From NCBI GenBank assembly GCA_964607755.1, contig CAZSMC010000016.1, positions 1 to 64,000 on the forward strand: 64,000 nt of DNA. The letters run 5' to 3'. The notes beneath the pieces are model-generated. The model saw nothing but the letters and a program-made list of their open reading frames with translations. It made no database searches and was not told the origin of the DNA. A program made the translations under genes and the position numbers. This stretch comes from CAZSMC01 sp964607755. GTDB lineage: Bacteria > Zhuqueibacterota > Zhuqueibacteria > Residuimicrobiales > Krinioviventaceae. Positions 1 to 9,071 of this stretch are shown here, in pieces (position 1 is the first letter of the stretch; every line of letters begins with the position of its first letter).

Positions 1-44
<44 letters not shown>

Positions 45-83
45 TTTAATAATCTATAAATTTACTCATTTTTAAATATAAAG

Positions 84-1352
84 TCAAGTTGTTTCATGGC
101 ATTTTTTTGTATCCCTCCCTCCTGCTTTCTCTGCATTTCTTAATTTCCGGTTCAATCTTTTTTTGCGATGTGCAATGTCGTCGTTAAAAAGTTCGCTTTC
201 ATTTGATGAAAAGAGTTCCTGGCGAATTTTTAATCTTTTCTCAAGCCGGTTTATAATGTCCAGAGCTTTGCAGGCATTACCATGGTTGTGCTCATAAAGC
301 TTGGCTAACTCAATATAAGGTTCGACGTGAAAATTTTGGGATTGATCGATGAGCCAGAGCCATTGTTTCTCAGCTTGTTCAGTTAATGACATTTTTTTCA
401 ACAAGCGCGCCTGATAAAGAGCACATAAACTTTCATTCATTTGTGAATTCAAATTATTCAAAAACTGCCCGGCCTTTTCAAACTCATTGAGATGATACAA
501 AACTTTCATAACGGCAAGGCTGTCTGAGGGATACTCGCATTTGTCAAAAGCTTTGCCCGCTGACAGTGTTATAGAGATTAACGACAGAATATCCATAGCA
601 TTATGCTTAAAGATCGGCAGAAGCGAATTTACATCTCTGGAATAGAGATAATTAAAGTACTTTTGCGGAATGGCGTATCCAGGTATATCGTCATGACGCT
701 GAAATCCGAGAATATGACGTTCAATATTTTGCAGAGAACATTCGCCAATATTTTTTTTCCACAAGCGCCGGGCCGCATGCAACAGGTCCAGATGTAAATA
801 GGCAGCATATCGGGTTGGTAAGCGATTGAGTACAAAGCGTGATTTTAACGCTGGTATGTCATAGGACTTGCCATTGTAGCTGATAAAAGCGGAATACTCG
901 TGCAATTTTTTTTCAAGCAGGGAAAGAACAGCCGGTTCGTGCTGGTAATCCGGCATGAAAAATTGCTTGACAAAAAATGAGTGCTGGGTAAAATAACCGA
1001 TGCCGATCAGAAACGCGTATGTTCCCGCACCACCAGCTAAACCAGTCGTTTCAGTATCGATAAAAACAGCTTTTCTAATATCCAAATTCGACAGCGCTGC
1101 ATCTTTGCCAATATAGGCAAAATAATTGGGATTCAATTCTAACAGTTCATCCAATCGATTTGGGCCGTGACGAAAATTCAAAGGAAAGGAATTTTCCCGG
1201 ATAACGACTGAACCGATGTCAGTCCGTAATACTTTTCCTCCAATAGCATCAAATTGTTCTTCTCTGGAAAAACATGGCGTTCTGGCGGGATTTGGATCGG
1301 GAGGTGAAAATCCGTGGAGATGCTTTAATTTTTCTTTAATGGATAGTGACAT
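84..1352 (-). CDS. mrfB: MrfB/YprB-like RNase H-fold exonuclease
   Basis: About 422 residues. An RNase H-fold 3'-5' exonuclease domain of the YprB type (RNase_H_2) fills roughly residues 90-270. The metal-binding motif FIDTETTGLAGG (D99 and E101) is followed by FISYNGKSYDIPALKSRF and the late HNAMDILSL motif. The C-terminal 150 residues are helical and TPR-like. I set the start at MSLSIKEK (position 1352), not at the longer open frame up to 1469, because the extra 39 residues overlap the end of the helicase gene and look unnatural. With this start the two genes are 2 bp apart. In Bacillus the MrfA helicase and MrfB exonuclease act together to repair mitomycin C lesions; the same role here is inferred from family and pairing. 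Confidence 0.85.
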   Translation of the reverse strand: MSLSIKEKLKHLHGFSPPDPNPARTPCFSREEQFDAIGGKVLRTDIGSVVIRENSFPLNFRHGPNRLDELLELNPNYFAYIGKDAALSNLDIRKAVFIDTETTGLAGGAGTYAFLIGIGYFTQHSFFVKQFFMPDYQHEPAVLSLLEKKLHEYSAFISYNGKSYDIPALKSRFVLNRLPTRYAAYLHLDLLHAARRLWKKNIGECSLQNIERHILGFQRHDDIPGYAIPQKYFNYLYSRDVNSLLPIFKHNAMDILSLISITLSAGKAFDKCEYPSDSLAVMKVLYHLNEFEKAGQFLNNLNSQMNESLCALYQARLLKKMSLTEQAEKQWLWLIDQSQNFHVEPYIELAKLYEHNHGNACKALDIINRLEKRLKIRQELFSSNESELFNDDIAHRKKRLNRKLRNAEKAGGRDTKKCHETT

Positions 1353-1354
1353 AA

Positions 1355-3670
1355 TTAAGGTACTTGCTGCAAAAGATAACTCAATAAAAGCCTCGCTGTT
1401 GATTTGCCTTGTTCTCCCACATCCAACACCGGCCCGACACATGAGGGGCAACCATGCTCGCATCCGCACTGGTCAATCAATTCAAGTGCTGCTTTGGCAA
1501 CATCCTGATAAATATAAAAAAGTTTCTTGCTAAAACCGACGCCGCCGGGATAGTGTTCCCAAATATAAAAGCATGGTTTATCCGAATAAGGCGAGCGCAT
1601 CATGGGCAGCGAGTCAAAGTCGCGGCGGTCTCCCATAATAAAAAGCGGCACGATGTTACGCAGCACGTTGGAGACTCCTTTGAGCCCGTCTCCGAGTGTT
1701 TGATTATCAATGCCCAGGCGGCCGGCAATATCAGAGGGATAAGAATACCAGAACGCATTGGAATGCAGTTCGATTTCCGGAAGATAAATTTTCCCCCAGC
1801 CAATATTTTCATGGGTTTGAAACTTTATCTTTTTATACATCGTTGCCACGCTGGTCACCACAACCTCGCCGTGTCCCCGGGAGCCATACTCATTTGAGGA
1901 TTCTTCAAAAACCTCGAGCACCCGCAGATTTGTTTTCAGTTGCGCGTCTGTGTAATGGTCCACGTTGACTTTGTGCGTGTAGGCTTTGCGCCGTTCCCAG
2001 TCAAGTTTGTCGACATGGTACTGCTCACCACTATGCAGATAAATCGCCTCATCGTGAACCATGAGCTGAGCGGCAAAAATGTCGATCTCGCCGATAACTT
2101 TTTCATCGGGTGTGGTTTGATCAATGATAACCACATTTTCTTCGGCTGCACTGCGCAAACTGACGCTTTCTGCAGGATAGGTTTCCGCCATCCAGTGCCA
2201 TTTTTCTCCGGACTGATGGACAATTTTCATCTCTTGCAGATATTGCAGAATTTCCTGTGTGCTGTCGAGACCGCCATTGCCTTGCCAGTTCGCGCCAAAA
2301 CGTTCGTCTAAAGTGAACGGCAGCTCAAATGCGGCGCATTTTATATGACTCAAAAAAATGACCAGATTGTCCGGATCGATAATGCCGGATTCGGGAGACT
2401 TTTCAAAAAAATAGTGCGGATTGTTGGCAATATATTGATCGAGCGGTGAAGACGATGAGACTATGATTGATAACGAAGAGCCCAGGCGTCTTCCTGCTCG
2501 TCCGGCTTGCTGAAGTGTGCTGGAAATCGTTCCCGGATAACCGGCGATAACACTGACTTGCAACTGGCCAATATCAATACCTAATTCAAGAGCGTTCGTG
2601 GATACCACTCCGGTAATCTCACCATTGCGCAAGCCACGTTCGATTTTACGGCGTTCAAGAGGCAAATAACCGCCCCGGTAGCCTTGCACAAGTGATGGCG
2701 ATTTTCTGCCACGTTTCATACTGCCCCGTAAATAAGTCAGTAGAATTTCGACGTTCATCCGGCTGCGCGCAAAAATGATGGTCTGAATATTGTTGAGAAT
2801 AAAATCTTCAGCAATACGCTGGCTTTCTTTGATGTAGGAACGGCGGATGCCCAATTCCTGGTTCACGACCGGCGGATTATAAAGGACAAAGTGCTTTTCT
2901 CCGTGCGGCGCTCCGTTATTATCAACAAGGACCATAGATTCGCCTGTCAGGTTTTCCGCCAGTTCTTTTGGATTGGCAATGGTGGCAGAACAGCAAATAA
3001 AAAGAGGCTTGCTGCCGTAAAACTGACAGATGCGCTTCAACCGGCGAACAGTATTCGCCAGGTGACTGCCAAACACGCCACGGTAATGATGTATCTCATC
3101 AATGACAATAAACCGCAAATTTTCAAAAAGTTTCACCCATTGCGTATGATGAGGCAAAATGCCGGTGTGCAGCATGTCAGGATTTGTAACCACGATATGA
3201 CCGGAGCTTTTAATCGCTTTACGCGCCGAGACCGGCGTGTCACCGTCAAATGTATAGCTCTTGATGCCAAAGCTGATTTTTTCATTCGCGATGCTAATGA
3301 TATCATGAAGCTCTTTGACCTGGTCTTGAGAAAGCGCTTTGGTTGGAAAAAGATACAGCGCCCGGGATTCGCGTGTTTCGATGATGCTGTTCAAAACAGG
3401 CGCATTATAACACAAGGTTTTTCCTGATGCGGTAGGAGTGACAACAACAATGTTTTCTCCAGCCAAAATGTGTTCTATAGCATCAGATTGATGAGTGTAA
3501 AATTTTGCGATTCCGTGCCTGGCCAGCGCATCAACAAGTTTGGGATTCAATGCCGGCACCGGGCCAAATTCCGCTGATTTTGCCGGAATCTTTTTCCATT
3601 CCGTGACATGATCCATAAACCGTTGATTGCGTTCAAGCCGGTCAATTATTTGTTCGATCGTCAATCTCAA
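1355..3670 (-). CDS. mrfA: MrfA/YprA-like DEAH helicase with DUF1998 domain
   Basis: 771 residues, a superfamily 2 helicase. Walker A is TPTASGKT (about 78-85), the Walker B box is DEIH (about 191-194), motif III is CCSAT, and motif VI is QQAGRAGRR. A C-terminal DUF1998 region ends in a cysteine cluster CGCEHGCPSC (about 735-744) expected to bind zinc. This is the architecture of Bacillus MrfA (YprA), which unwinds DNA in a UvrA-independent repair route. The start codon is TTG, overlapping the stop of the upstream gene as TTGA, so translation is probably coupled. A later ATG at residue 19 is possible but would cut into the N-terminal region. It is followed 2 bp later by the mrfB-like gene, so all three are likely one operon. 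Confidence 0.9.
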   Translation of the reverse strand: MRLTIEQIIDRLERNQRFMDHVTEWKKIPAKSAEFGPVPALNPKLVDALARHGIAKFYTHQSDAIEHILAGENIVVVTPTASGKTLCYNAPVLNSIIETRESRALYLFPTKALSQDQVKELHDIISIANEKISFGIKSYTFDGDTPVSARKAIKSSGHIVVTNPDMLHTGILPHHTQWVKLFENLRFIVIDEIHHYRGVFGSHLANTVRRLKRICQFYGSKPLFICCSATIANPKELAENLTGESMVLVDNNGAPHGEKHFVLYNPPVVNQELGIRRSYIKESQRIAEDFILNNIQTIIFARSRMNVEILLTYLRGSMKRGRKSPSLVQGYRGGYLPLERRKIERGLRNGEITGVVSTNALELGIDIGQLQVSVIAGYPGTISSTLQQAGRAGRRLGSSLSIIVSSSSPLDQYIANNPHYFFEKSPESGIIDPDNLVIFLSHIKCAAFELPFTLDERFGANWQGNGGLDSTQEILQYLQEMKIVHQSGEKWHWMAETYPAESVSLRSAAEENVVIIDQTTPDEKVIGEIDIFAAQLMVHDEAIYLHSGEQYHVDKLDWERRKAYTHKVNVDHYTDAQLKTNLRVLEVFEESSNEYGSRGHGEVVVTSVATMYKKIKFQTHENIGWGKIYLPEIELHSNAFWYSYPSDIAGRLGIDNQTLGDGLKGVSNVLRNIVPLFIMGDRRDFDSLPMMRSPYSDKPCFYIWEHYPGGVGFSKKLFYIYQDVAKAALELIDQCGCEHGCPSCVGPVLDVGEQGKSTARLLLSYLLQQVP

Positions 3671-6039
3671 TGGACGGCCTCTTTTTCTAAACGCTTGATG
3701 ATTCCCTGCTCGCCGTCAAGTTCGATCATGTCACCGTCATGAAACAACTCGGTGGCATTATTTACACACGTAACCGTAGGCACGCCAAATTCACGCGCCA
3801 GAATTGACGCATGCGATAACACGCCCCCGGTTTCCATGACTAAACCGGAAATAAGACCAAAGACCGGCGACCATGCCGGATCAGCCGTGTGAGTGACAAG
3901 AATGTCACCTTCCCGGGCTTTAAACGCTTCCTGATAAGATCTCGAAATATGAACCTTTCCAATGACGTGCCCCCTGCTGACACCAATCCCTGTAAATGAA
4001 TTCGATTTGTAATCAAGAGAGCGAAACCGGTTTTCAGCGTATCCGGAGGTTTTTTGAGATACTTCGGGTTGGCGGCGGGAATTACTTTTTCTCTTCTCGA
4101 TGAGAAATTGCGAGGGTGTGAATGTCCCGCCAAGCACCTGGAGGAATTCGGTTCGAGTCAGATAAAAAATATCTTTCACTTCTTCAAGTACTCTTTTGCT
4201 CTGTAAATAACGGCCCGACAGCAAAACACTCCTTCGCATAACCGCCAGTATTTTGTGCCAGGAATCGCGTTGATTTTCGCGCAGCAAGGCAAATTCTTGT
4301 CCAAAATGCATAAGCACTTTGAACAAGACCAGTGCAAAGGGTTTCATCAAAAAAAAGGTCTTTCGTAATTGTGCTTTGCATTCCTGTTCAGCTTTTAGCC
4401 GCCTTTTTTGCAGCGAACCGATTTTTGACTTTTTATTTCGCTTGAGCGCTGACCACAGTTTTTCGATCTGCGACGTTTCTTCAGACCAGGTAGGCTGAGC
4501 AATATCCAGACTTTCTGAACGATAGCCATACCGGTTTATAACGTGCAGTAATTCGGATGTGCTCTCGCACGCCCTCAATGCCATATTTGTCTTAACAGTA
4601 ACATTGTCTTCAAGTCCGGATAGCAGATCAATAGCATCAATGCGGTGCGTATCTGGCATGATGCCGTTTAAAAATTTTTGCAGCAAAGAGGCAAAAATAT
4701 CAGCAAAAGTAATGCTCCAGCGATGAATTGATAAAAAGGAATCCGTTAAATTTTCTGTTTCCTGAAAAACGTTTTTAAAATTTTCCAAAGAATCATTGTC
4801 ATTCAATTGCTTTTTTAGGGCAGCTAGTTTAAAAGGCAGCCATTTGGAGAACCGTCGCCAGGCCCTGAGATTCGATAACGGGAACCATTGCACATCGTAA
4901 AGAATCATTCGCGATAATATGGCCGGAAGTGACCGGAGGAACGCAGGAAGCCAATGTGTTGATGAATAATTCAAATTAAGTGCAAGCTTTTTATCCCGGG
5001 AAATGAAATTGCTTGGCACAGGTTCGTACAAGTGATGAAACAGATCGAGCCGCACGTGAGGTTTACCGTGAATCAGTTTTGCTGATTTTTCTTGTTGATA
5101 ACGGTAATCATAACCCAGGTACCATAGCGGTTCAATAAAGGCATTTTTCATCACCCATTTTTTGATGATTGACCATCCAAGCGGCGAAAGGGGGCTCACA
5201 AAGCGCTCGGCAAAAAAGTAATCTGTCCAGGCCTGGCCGGAAGCGTCTATTTTAATGCGACTATACGTTGAGGTAATGGGCCGGCTCTGAAGGAGCCAGA
5301 GTTTGCTATTTTCAACAGCCCATTCTATGTCTTGTGGAAGTTGAAAATATTTTTCAATAGAAATGGCAAGATTGAACAGTCCTTGCAAAAGGGTTGAGTG
5401 GATAAAGGCTGAAATCTCTTGATCTGCACATTCTGAAAGGTTTTGTACAAATTTATCTTTTTTGTTTATCCACAAAGAAATGGGTGTTTTTTTCCCTGAA
5501 ACCAGGCTCTCCCCTGCTCCCTGGACTATTTCGGCAAGCATAGAGGAATGGTCGTTTGTCAGAGGATTGGAGGTAAAAATAACACCGGAAAAATCTGCTC
5601 GCACCATTTTCTGGACAACAACAGCAATGTCATCAGATTTTGTGAGAGAAAACCGTTTTATGTAATGCTGGACATTTTGTCTTTGCGGTGAATCCCAGAT
5701 ATGATAAATACTTTGACAGAGTTCATCAAAAGACGTGATATTCAGAACCGTGTCGAGCTGGCCAGCGAATGACGACATAGCGCTGTCTTCAATCGGCGCT
5801 GATGAGCGGGCGGCTACAGGATTTTGGTTAGAAATGGTCCAGCACTGTTTGCGCAGAAAATGCTGCAAGGATGAAGCAAAATCTTGTTTCTTGTTACGTG
5901 CTTTGGTTGTGACAAGAAAGAACTCTGGCACCGGGAATCCGGCATGCGAAAGCTGTGCGAGAGCAAAACCCTTTCCCCCTAAAAGTGCTTTGCTCTTTTT
6001 GTGGGCTTTTTGTTGAGAGATAAATGTGTTCAAAATCAT
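3667..6039 (-). CDS. PEP-utilising ATP-grasp enzyme (PEP synthase / rifampicin phosphotransferase-like)
   Basis: 790 residues in three parts. The N-terminal PPDK-type ATP-grasp domain (about 1-270) has GGKGFALAQLSHAGFPVP, AARSSAPIEDSAMSSFAGQ and DIEWAVENSKLWLLQSRPIT. A helical middle part with no clear catalytic motif follows (about 270-700). The C-terminal swivelling phospho-histidine domain has HTADPAWSP and GGVLSHASILAREFG, with the phosphorylated His near residue 743. A true PEP synthase would have a C-terminal TIM barrel for PEP/pyruvate, which is absent. The order ATP-grasp, helical middle, His domain is that of rifampicin phosphotransferases, which transfer the beta-phosphate of ATP to a small molecule. 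The actual substrate cannot be told from sequence. It is translationally coupled to the repair helicase downstream. Confidence 0.8.
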   Translation of the reverse strand: MILNTFISQQKAHKKSKALLGGKGFALAQLSHAGFPVPEFFLVTTKARNKKQDFASSLQHFLRKQCWTISNQNPVAARSSAPIEDSAMSSFAGQLDTVLNITSFDELCQSIYHIWDSPQRQNVQHYIKRFSLTKSDDIAVVVQKMVRADFSGVIFTSNPLTNDHSSMLAEIVQGAGESLVSGKKTPISLWINKKDKFVQNLSECADQEISAFIHSTLLQGLFNLAISIEKYFQLPQDIEWAVENSKLWLLQSRPITSTYSRIKIDASGQAWTDYFFAERFVSPLSPLGWSIIKKWVMKNAFIEPLWYLGYDYRYQQEKSAKLIHGKPHVRLDLFHHLYEPVPSNFISRDKKLALNLNYSSTHWLPAFLRSLPAILSRMILYDVQWFPLSNLRAWRRFSKWLPFKLAALKKQLNDNDSLENFKNVFQETENLTDSFLSIHRWSITFADIFASLLQKFLNGIMPDTHRIDAIDLLSGLEDNVTVKTNMALRACESTSELLHVINRYGYRSESLDIAQPTWSEETSQIEKLWSALKRNKKSKIGSLQKRRLKAEQECKAQLRKTFFLMKPFALVLFKVLMHFGQEFALLRENQRDSWHKILAVMRRSVLLSGRYLQSKRVLEEVKDIFYLTRTEFLQVLGGTFTPSQFLIEKRKSNSRRQPEVSQKTSGYAENRFRSLDYKSNSFTGIGVSRGHVIGKVHISRSYQEAFKAREGDILVTHTADPAWSPVFGLISGLVMETGGVLSHASILAREFGVPTVTCVNNATELFHDGDMIELDGEQGIIKRLEKEAVH

Positions 6040-6101
6040 ATTTTGTGAAATATCGTAAATAACACACAGGATTCTGTTCAGTTTTATTCACTGTCTTTTA
6101 G

Positions 6102-7058
6102 TTACTGCTGTTGACGCGCCTGATTGAATTGCTGTACAAGTTTTGACATTTGAGGATCATCAGGTATTTTCTCGTTCAACGGATACCGGTTTGCTTCATG
6201 GGAGACAATATTTTTATGACCATCCAGTACAAGTGTCAGGGAGCTTGCATACTTGCCCAGGCTTGGAGAACTCACGACTATTGGTTCTGGTTCCTCGAGA
6301 TGACGAATGCGATAATATTCGCCTCCCATGACAATAACGTCAATCCCGGAAACATTGTCAATAAGTGATTGCAGCGTATTGAACCGGCCGTTAAAAATGA
6401 CGACGATCAGATCCGTTTTCCCGGATAATTTCTTGACGTATTCTTGAGCTTCCGGCACCGGATCCGTGCTTGTCAGATTTTTTTCTGGTTCTCCACGCAA
6501 AATAAGTTTATTTCGCGGTTCAGTCAATCCGATGATACCGATCTTTAAGTGACGGAATGGAGGATTCTCTGCTGCCGGATGGATATCCAATTTTTCAATA
6601 TGAAAAGGTTCAGTAAAAAGTTCACCGGACTGCGGATCAAATATATTTGCCGAAACGAGAGGCGTATCACTTTGTGATTTCAACTCTCTCATAAATTCCA
6701 CACCATTGCTAAAGTCACGCTGTGCCAAATTAATGGCCGCGTAATTGAGCATGGACATTCCTTTCAGCAGATACTCTGTCTGTAGGCCGCTGTGCTGCCC
6801 ATGACCACGTGAAAATCCGCCAGCATCCAGCAAAATGTGAAAATCGGAGCTGTCTTTATTTTGTTCGATATAGGTTGCTCGCCGAGCTAACCCGCCGTAG
6901 CGTGCATCCTTTCACCCGCATGGGGTCAGATAACCCCGAATATCATTCGAATGAAAAATGACCAGTTTCACTCGTTGTTCTAACAACTCCTCTGATGAGG
7001 AATGACAGCTAAAAATCGCCAGCGTAATTACGATTAACAAATAGATACAACGTTGCAT
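6102..7058 (-). CDS. UshA/5'-nucleotidase-like lipoprotein, probable selenoprotein (in-frame TGA as Sec)
   Basis: The frame from 7058 to 6102 is open for 318 codons except one TGA at 6912-6914. The N-terminus reads MQRCIYLLIVITLAIFSC, a lipoprotein signal with lipobox IFSC. It is followed by VKLVIFHSNDIRGYLTPCG, the TGA, then KDARYGGLARRATYIEQ and LLDAGGFSRGHG. These match the first metal-binding segments of the metallophosphatase/5'-nucleotidase superfamily. Secreted relatives commonly have a PCGC-type motif before the GGLARR stretch, so the TGA falls on the second cysteine. A stem-loop sits 28 nt after the TGA (separate entry). Both sides are in the same frame with no other lesion, and the C-terminal part looks intact. 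AGGTG upstream fits ATG 7058; an in-frame ATG at 7067 is possible. The alternative is a pseudogene with one nonsense mutation. Confidence 0.75.
6873..6892 (-). promoter_or_regulatory. Candidate bacterial SECIS hairpin
   Basis: On the coding (minus) strand GGTT-A-GCTC-GGC-GAGC-AACC folds into two stacked 4-bp stems with one bulged A and a GGC loop. The first loop G lies 28 nt after the TGA at 6912-6914. Known bacterial SECIS elements, such as that of E. coli fdhF, are hairpins in the coding sequence just after UGA with a bulged base and a G-containing apical loop bound by SelB. The match is by shape and spacing only. The hairpin overlaps conserved codons for GLARRAT. Confidence 0.6.
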
Positions 7059-7205
7059 TTTTTTCATCACCTGGTTTTGACGATAAATTTTTTTATTTTA
7101 ACAAATATCTCACTGAAATGCAAGTATCGGAATTTCTTTATTAATTATTTTAATGCCAAAGTGAGACGCAGATCCGGCCTCTCCACTCTGCAAATTTGCA
7201 TGAGT

Positions 7206-9041
7206 CTATTGCACTTTGACAATCACGTACCGGTTTTCTGCTGTTGCATTGAGTTGTACCTTGCGATTGAGATCAAATACCACTCTGGTAAACCGGTCTT
7301 CTAAATGAAAACCAAGCCGGGCTCGAATGAATGGACCACGCTGTATTTCAAATGTGTGCTTTTCCGACAACAGGTAGACATTTTTAATATCAACAATAAA
7401 ACGGTCAGGATTCGTCAAAGTGGATGTGGTAAATTCGACTTTGCCATTGCAGACAATGCGCACAGTTTGATTATCGATAACCTCGATACCTTCCACGCCT
7501 GAGCCTTCAGGTATTTCTGGCTTTTCATCGAAACTAAAGATCATAAATTCGACGCGTCGGTTCTGGGCTCTGCCCTCTGCTGTTTCATTGGTGGCAACGG
7601 GACGCAATTCACCGTAGCCAATGGGCATGAAAAACCGGGATTGCTTTACATTTTCTTTTTCAACCAGATAATCAATAACACTGTTAACTCGTCGGCGGGA
7701 CAGGAGAATATTATAGCGTTCATCACCAACCCAATCCGTATGACCTGAAACCTGAACCTGTGCCTCAGGATAGGTATTGAGAATATCGGCGATATTGTGC
7801 ATGGTATCGAAAAATTCCGGTTTGATATTATACTTGTCAAAATCAAAATTAATGTGTCTTAAAATAACCTTAAGTCTTTTTGGATTTGTGGTATCGGCAA
7901 CAACTTCAATTCGTTCATCCCGGTCCGCAATTTCCCGACTTACTGCCAACCTTCGTTGCAGTTCTTCTTTGAGATTCTCAAATTCTTCACGTGCTTTTCT
8001 CGCCCTTTCCAGTTCTTCCTGCAATTCTCTGCGTATATCGTCCACACCGGCCTGAGCTGTCACCTTTTCTTCCATAGCCCCGAATGCAAAATGCAGAGAA
8101 AACCGGTGGGTTGAAACATCAAGAGTTTGCACCGGCGCATAGGCGTAATCAAAACGAGTCATGGCATTTCCCAGCCACTCCATAGGGGCATAGAGACCGA
8201 ATCCGAACGCCCAGGGAGAAGCCTCGATCTCGCTTAGTTTATAGCCGCCGCGGAGCGCAAAGAGCTCGCTGATGAGCACTTCAGAGCCGAGATAATATCG
8301 CGGCTTTTCCTTAAGCGTCCACGATGCGTCGCCGGTGAGCATAATCTGGGCTGTGTTCTGCACGGGCAGATAGCCAGCGATACCAAATTTATGTGTCTGT
8401 GGCAAAGGTGACTGCTTGCTGTCAAACTTTACCTCCTGAAGACCATAATTTTGGATGGCGGCGCCAACCGATAACATCTGATTCAGATGCATCTGCAATC
8501 CGGCATCCAAGCCAGTCGCATTTGTTATTTCGCCGACAAGGTTTTGATGCAGGTATTTGACACCAATACCAATATCCAACGTTAGGTTGTTATCAAGCAC
8601 ACGTTTACCATAGCCCACGGACATTAAAACGTCGCCGCTCATCGATTGAATGCCCGTCTTTTCAAAATTGGCATTGACTTCATTGATTTGTCCCTCATTG
8701 AAATAGGCAAGATCGATGGCGAACGTACCGAACGGAAACGGCATGCCAAAGGACATCGAACCCTGCTGAGTGTCGTCTATCCAGTTGTGGAAATTTGCAG
8801 CAAAACTTGGATGTTCAATGCTTCCCAGACCGGCCATGTTGAAACGCATGGTGTTAATATCATGTCCCGGCGCTGTGAATGCTTCCCCCATTCCGACTTG
8901 TCTGGCTGACGGGACAATGCGCAAAAAGTTGGCCCCGTGATAGCCTACTCCGGTGTTATCTGCAGCCGTTAATGGCAGGATCGTCAACATGAAAATACAA
9001 GTTGCAAGCAATGTCATTGAATTCATAAACTGATTTTTCAT
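7206..9041 (-). CDS. PorV-type outer-membrane protein fused to OmpA and AMIN domains
   Basis: 611 residues. A signal peptide (about 1-27, ending LPLTAA) is followed by a PorV/PorQ-type beta-barrel region (about 30-330) starting FLRIVPSARQVGMGEAFTA. A charged coiled coil covers about 335-385. An OmpA peptidoglycan-binding domain (about 396-503) has INFDFDKYNIKP, SGHTDWVGDERYN and the RRxxxVxxYL pattern. A C-terminal AMIN-like domain (about 513-611) has IEVIDNQTVRIVCNG and TRVVFDLNRKV. The protein probably sits in the outer membrane and holds the cell wall through the OmpA domain. PorV proteins act as shuttles or chaperones for type IX-like secretion in Bacteroidetes; whether that system exists here is not shown by the window. 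Confidence 0.85.
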   Translation of the reverse strand: MKNQFMNSMTLLATCIFMLTILPLTAADNTGVGYHGANFLRIVPSARQVGMGEAFTAPGHDINTMRFNMAGLGSIEHPSFAANFHNWIDDTQQGSMSFGMPFPFGTFAIDLAYFNEGQINEVNANFEKTGIQSMSGDVLMSVGYGKRVLDNNLTLDIGIGVKYLHQNLVGEITNATGLDAGLQMHLNQMLSVGAAIQNYGLQEVKFDSKQSPLPQTHKFGIAGYLPVQNTAQIMLTGDASWTLKEKPRYYLGSEVLISELFALRGGYKLSEIEASPWAFGFGLYAPMEWLGNAMTRFDYAYAPVQTLDVSTHRFSLHFAFGAMEEKVTAQAGVDDIRRELQEELERARKAREEFENLKEELQRRLAVSREIADRDERIEVVADTTNPKRLKVILRHINFDFDKYNIKPEFFDTMHNIADILNTYPEAQVQVSGHTDWVGDERYNILLSRRRVNSVIDYLVEKENVKQSRFFMPIGYGELRPVATNETAEGRAQNRRVEFMIFSFDEKPEIPEGSGVEGIEVIDNQTVRIVCNGKVEFTTSTLTNPDRFIVDIKNVYLLSEKHTFEIQRGPFIRARLGFHLEDRFTRVVFDLNRKVQLNATAENRYVIVKVQ

Positions 9042-9071
9042 TATTTCTCCAGTATAAAATTTAATGAAAAG

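Noticed and set aside
1353..1469. N-terminal extension of the mrfB-like gene
   Set aside because: It overlaps the end of the helicase gene in another frame, and the extra residues are not family-like; ATG 1352 fits better.
6102..6833. Taking the 243-residue frame as the whole 5'-nucleotidase-like gene
   Set aside because: The first metal-binding motif and a lipoprotein signal lie upstream in the same frame, separated only by one TGA at a position expected to be Cys.
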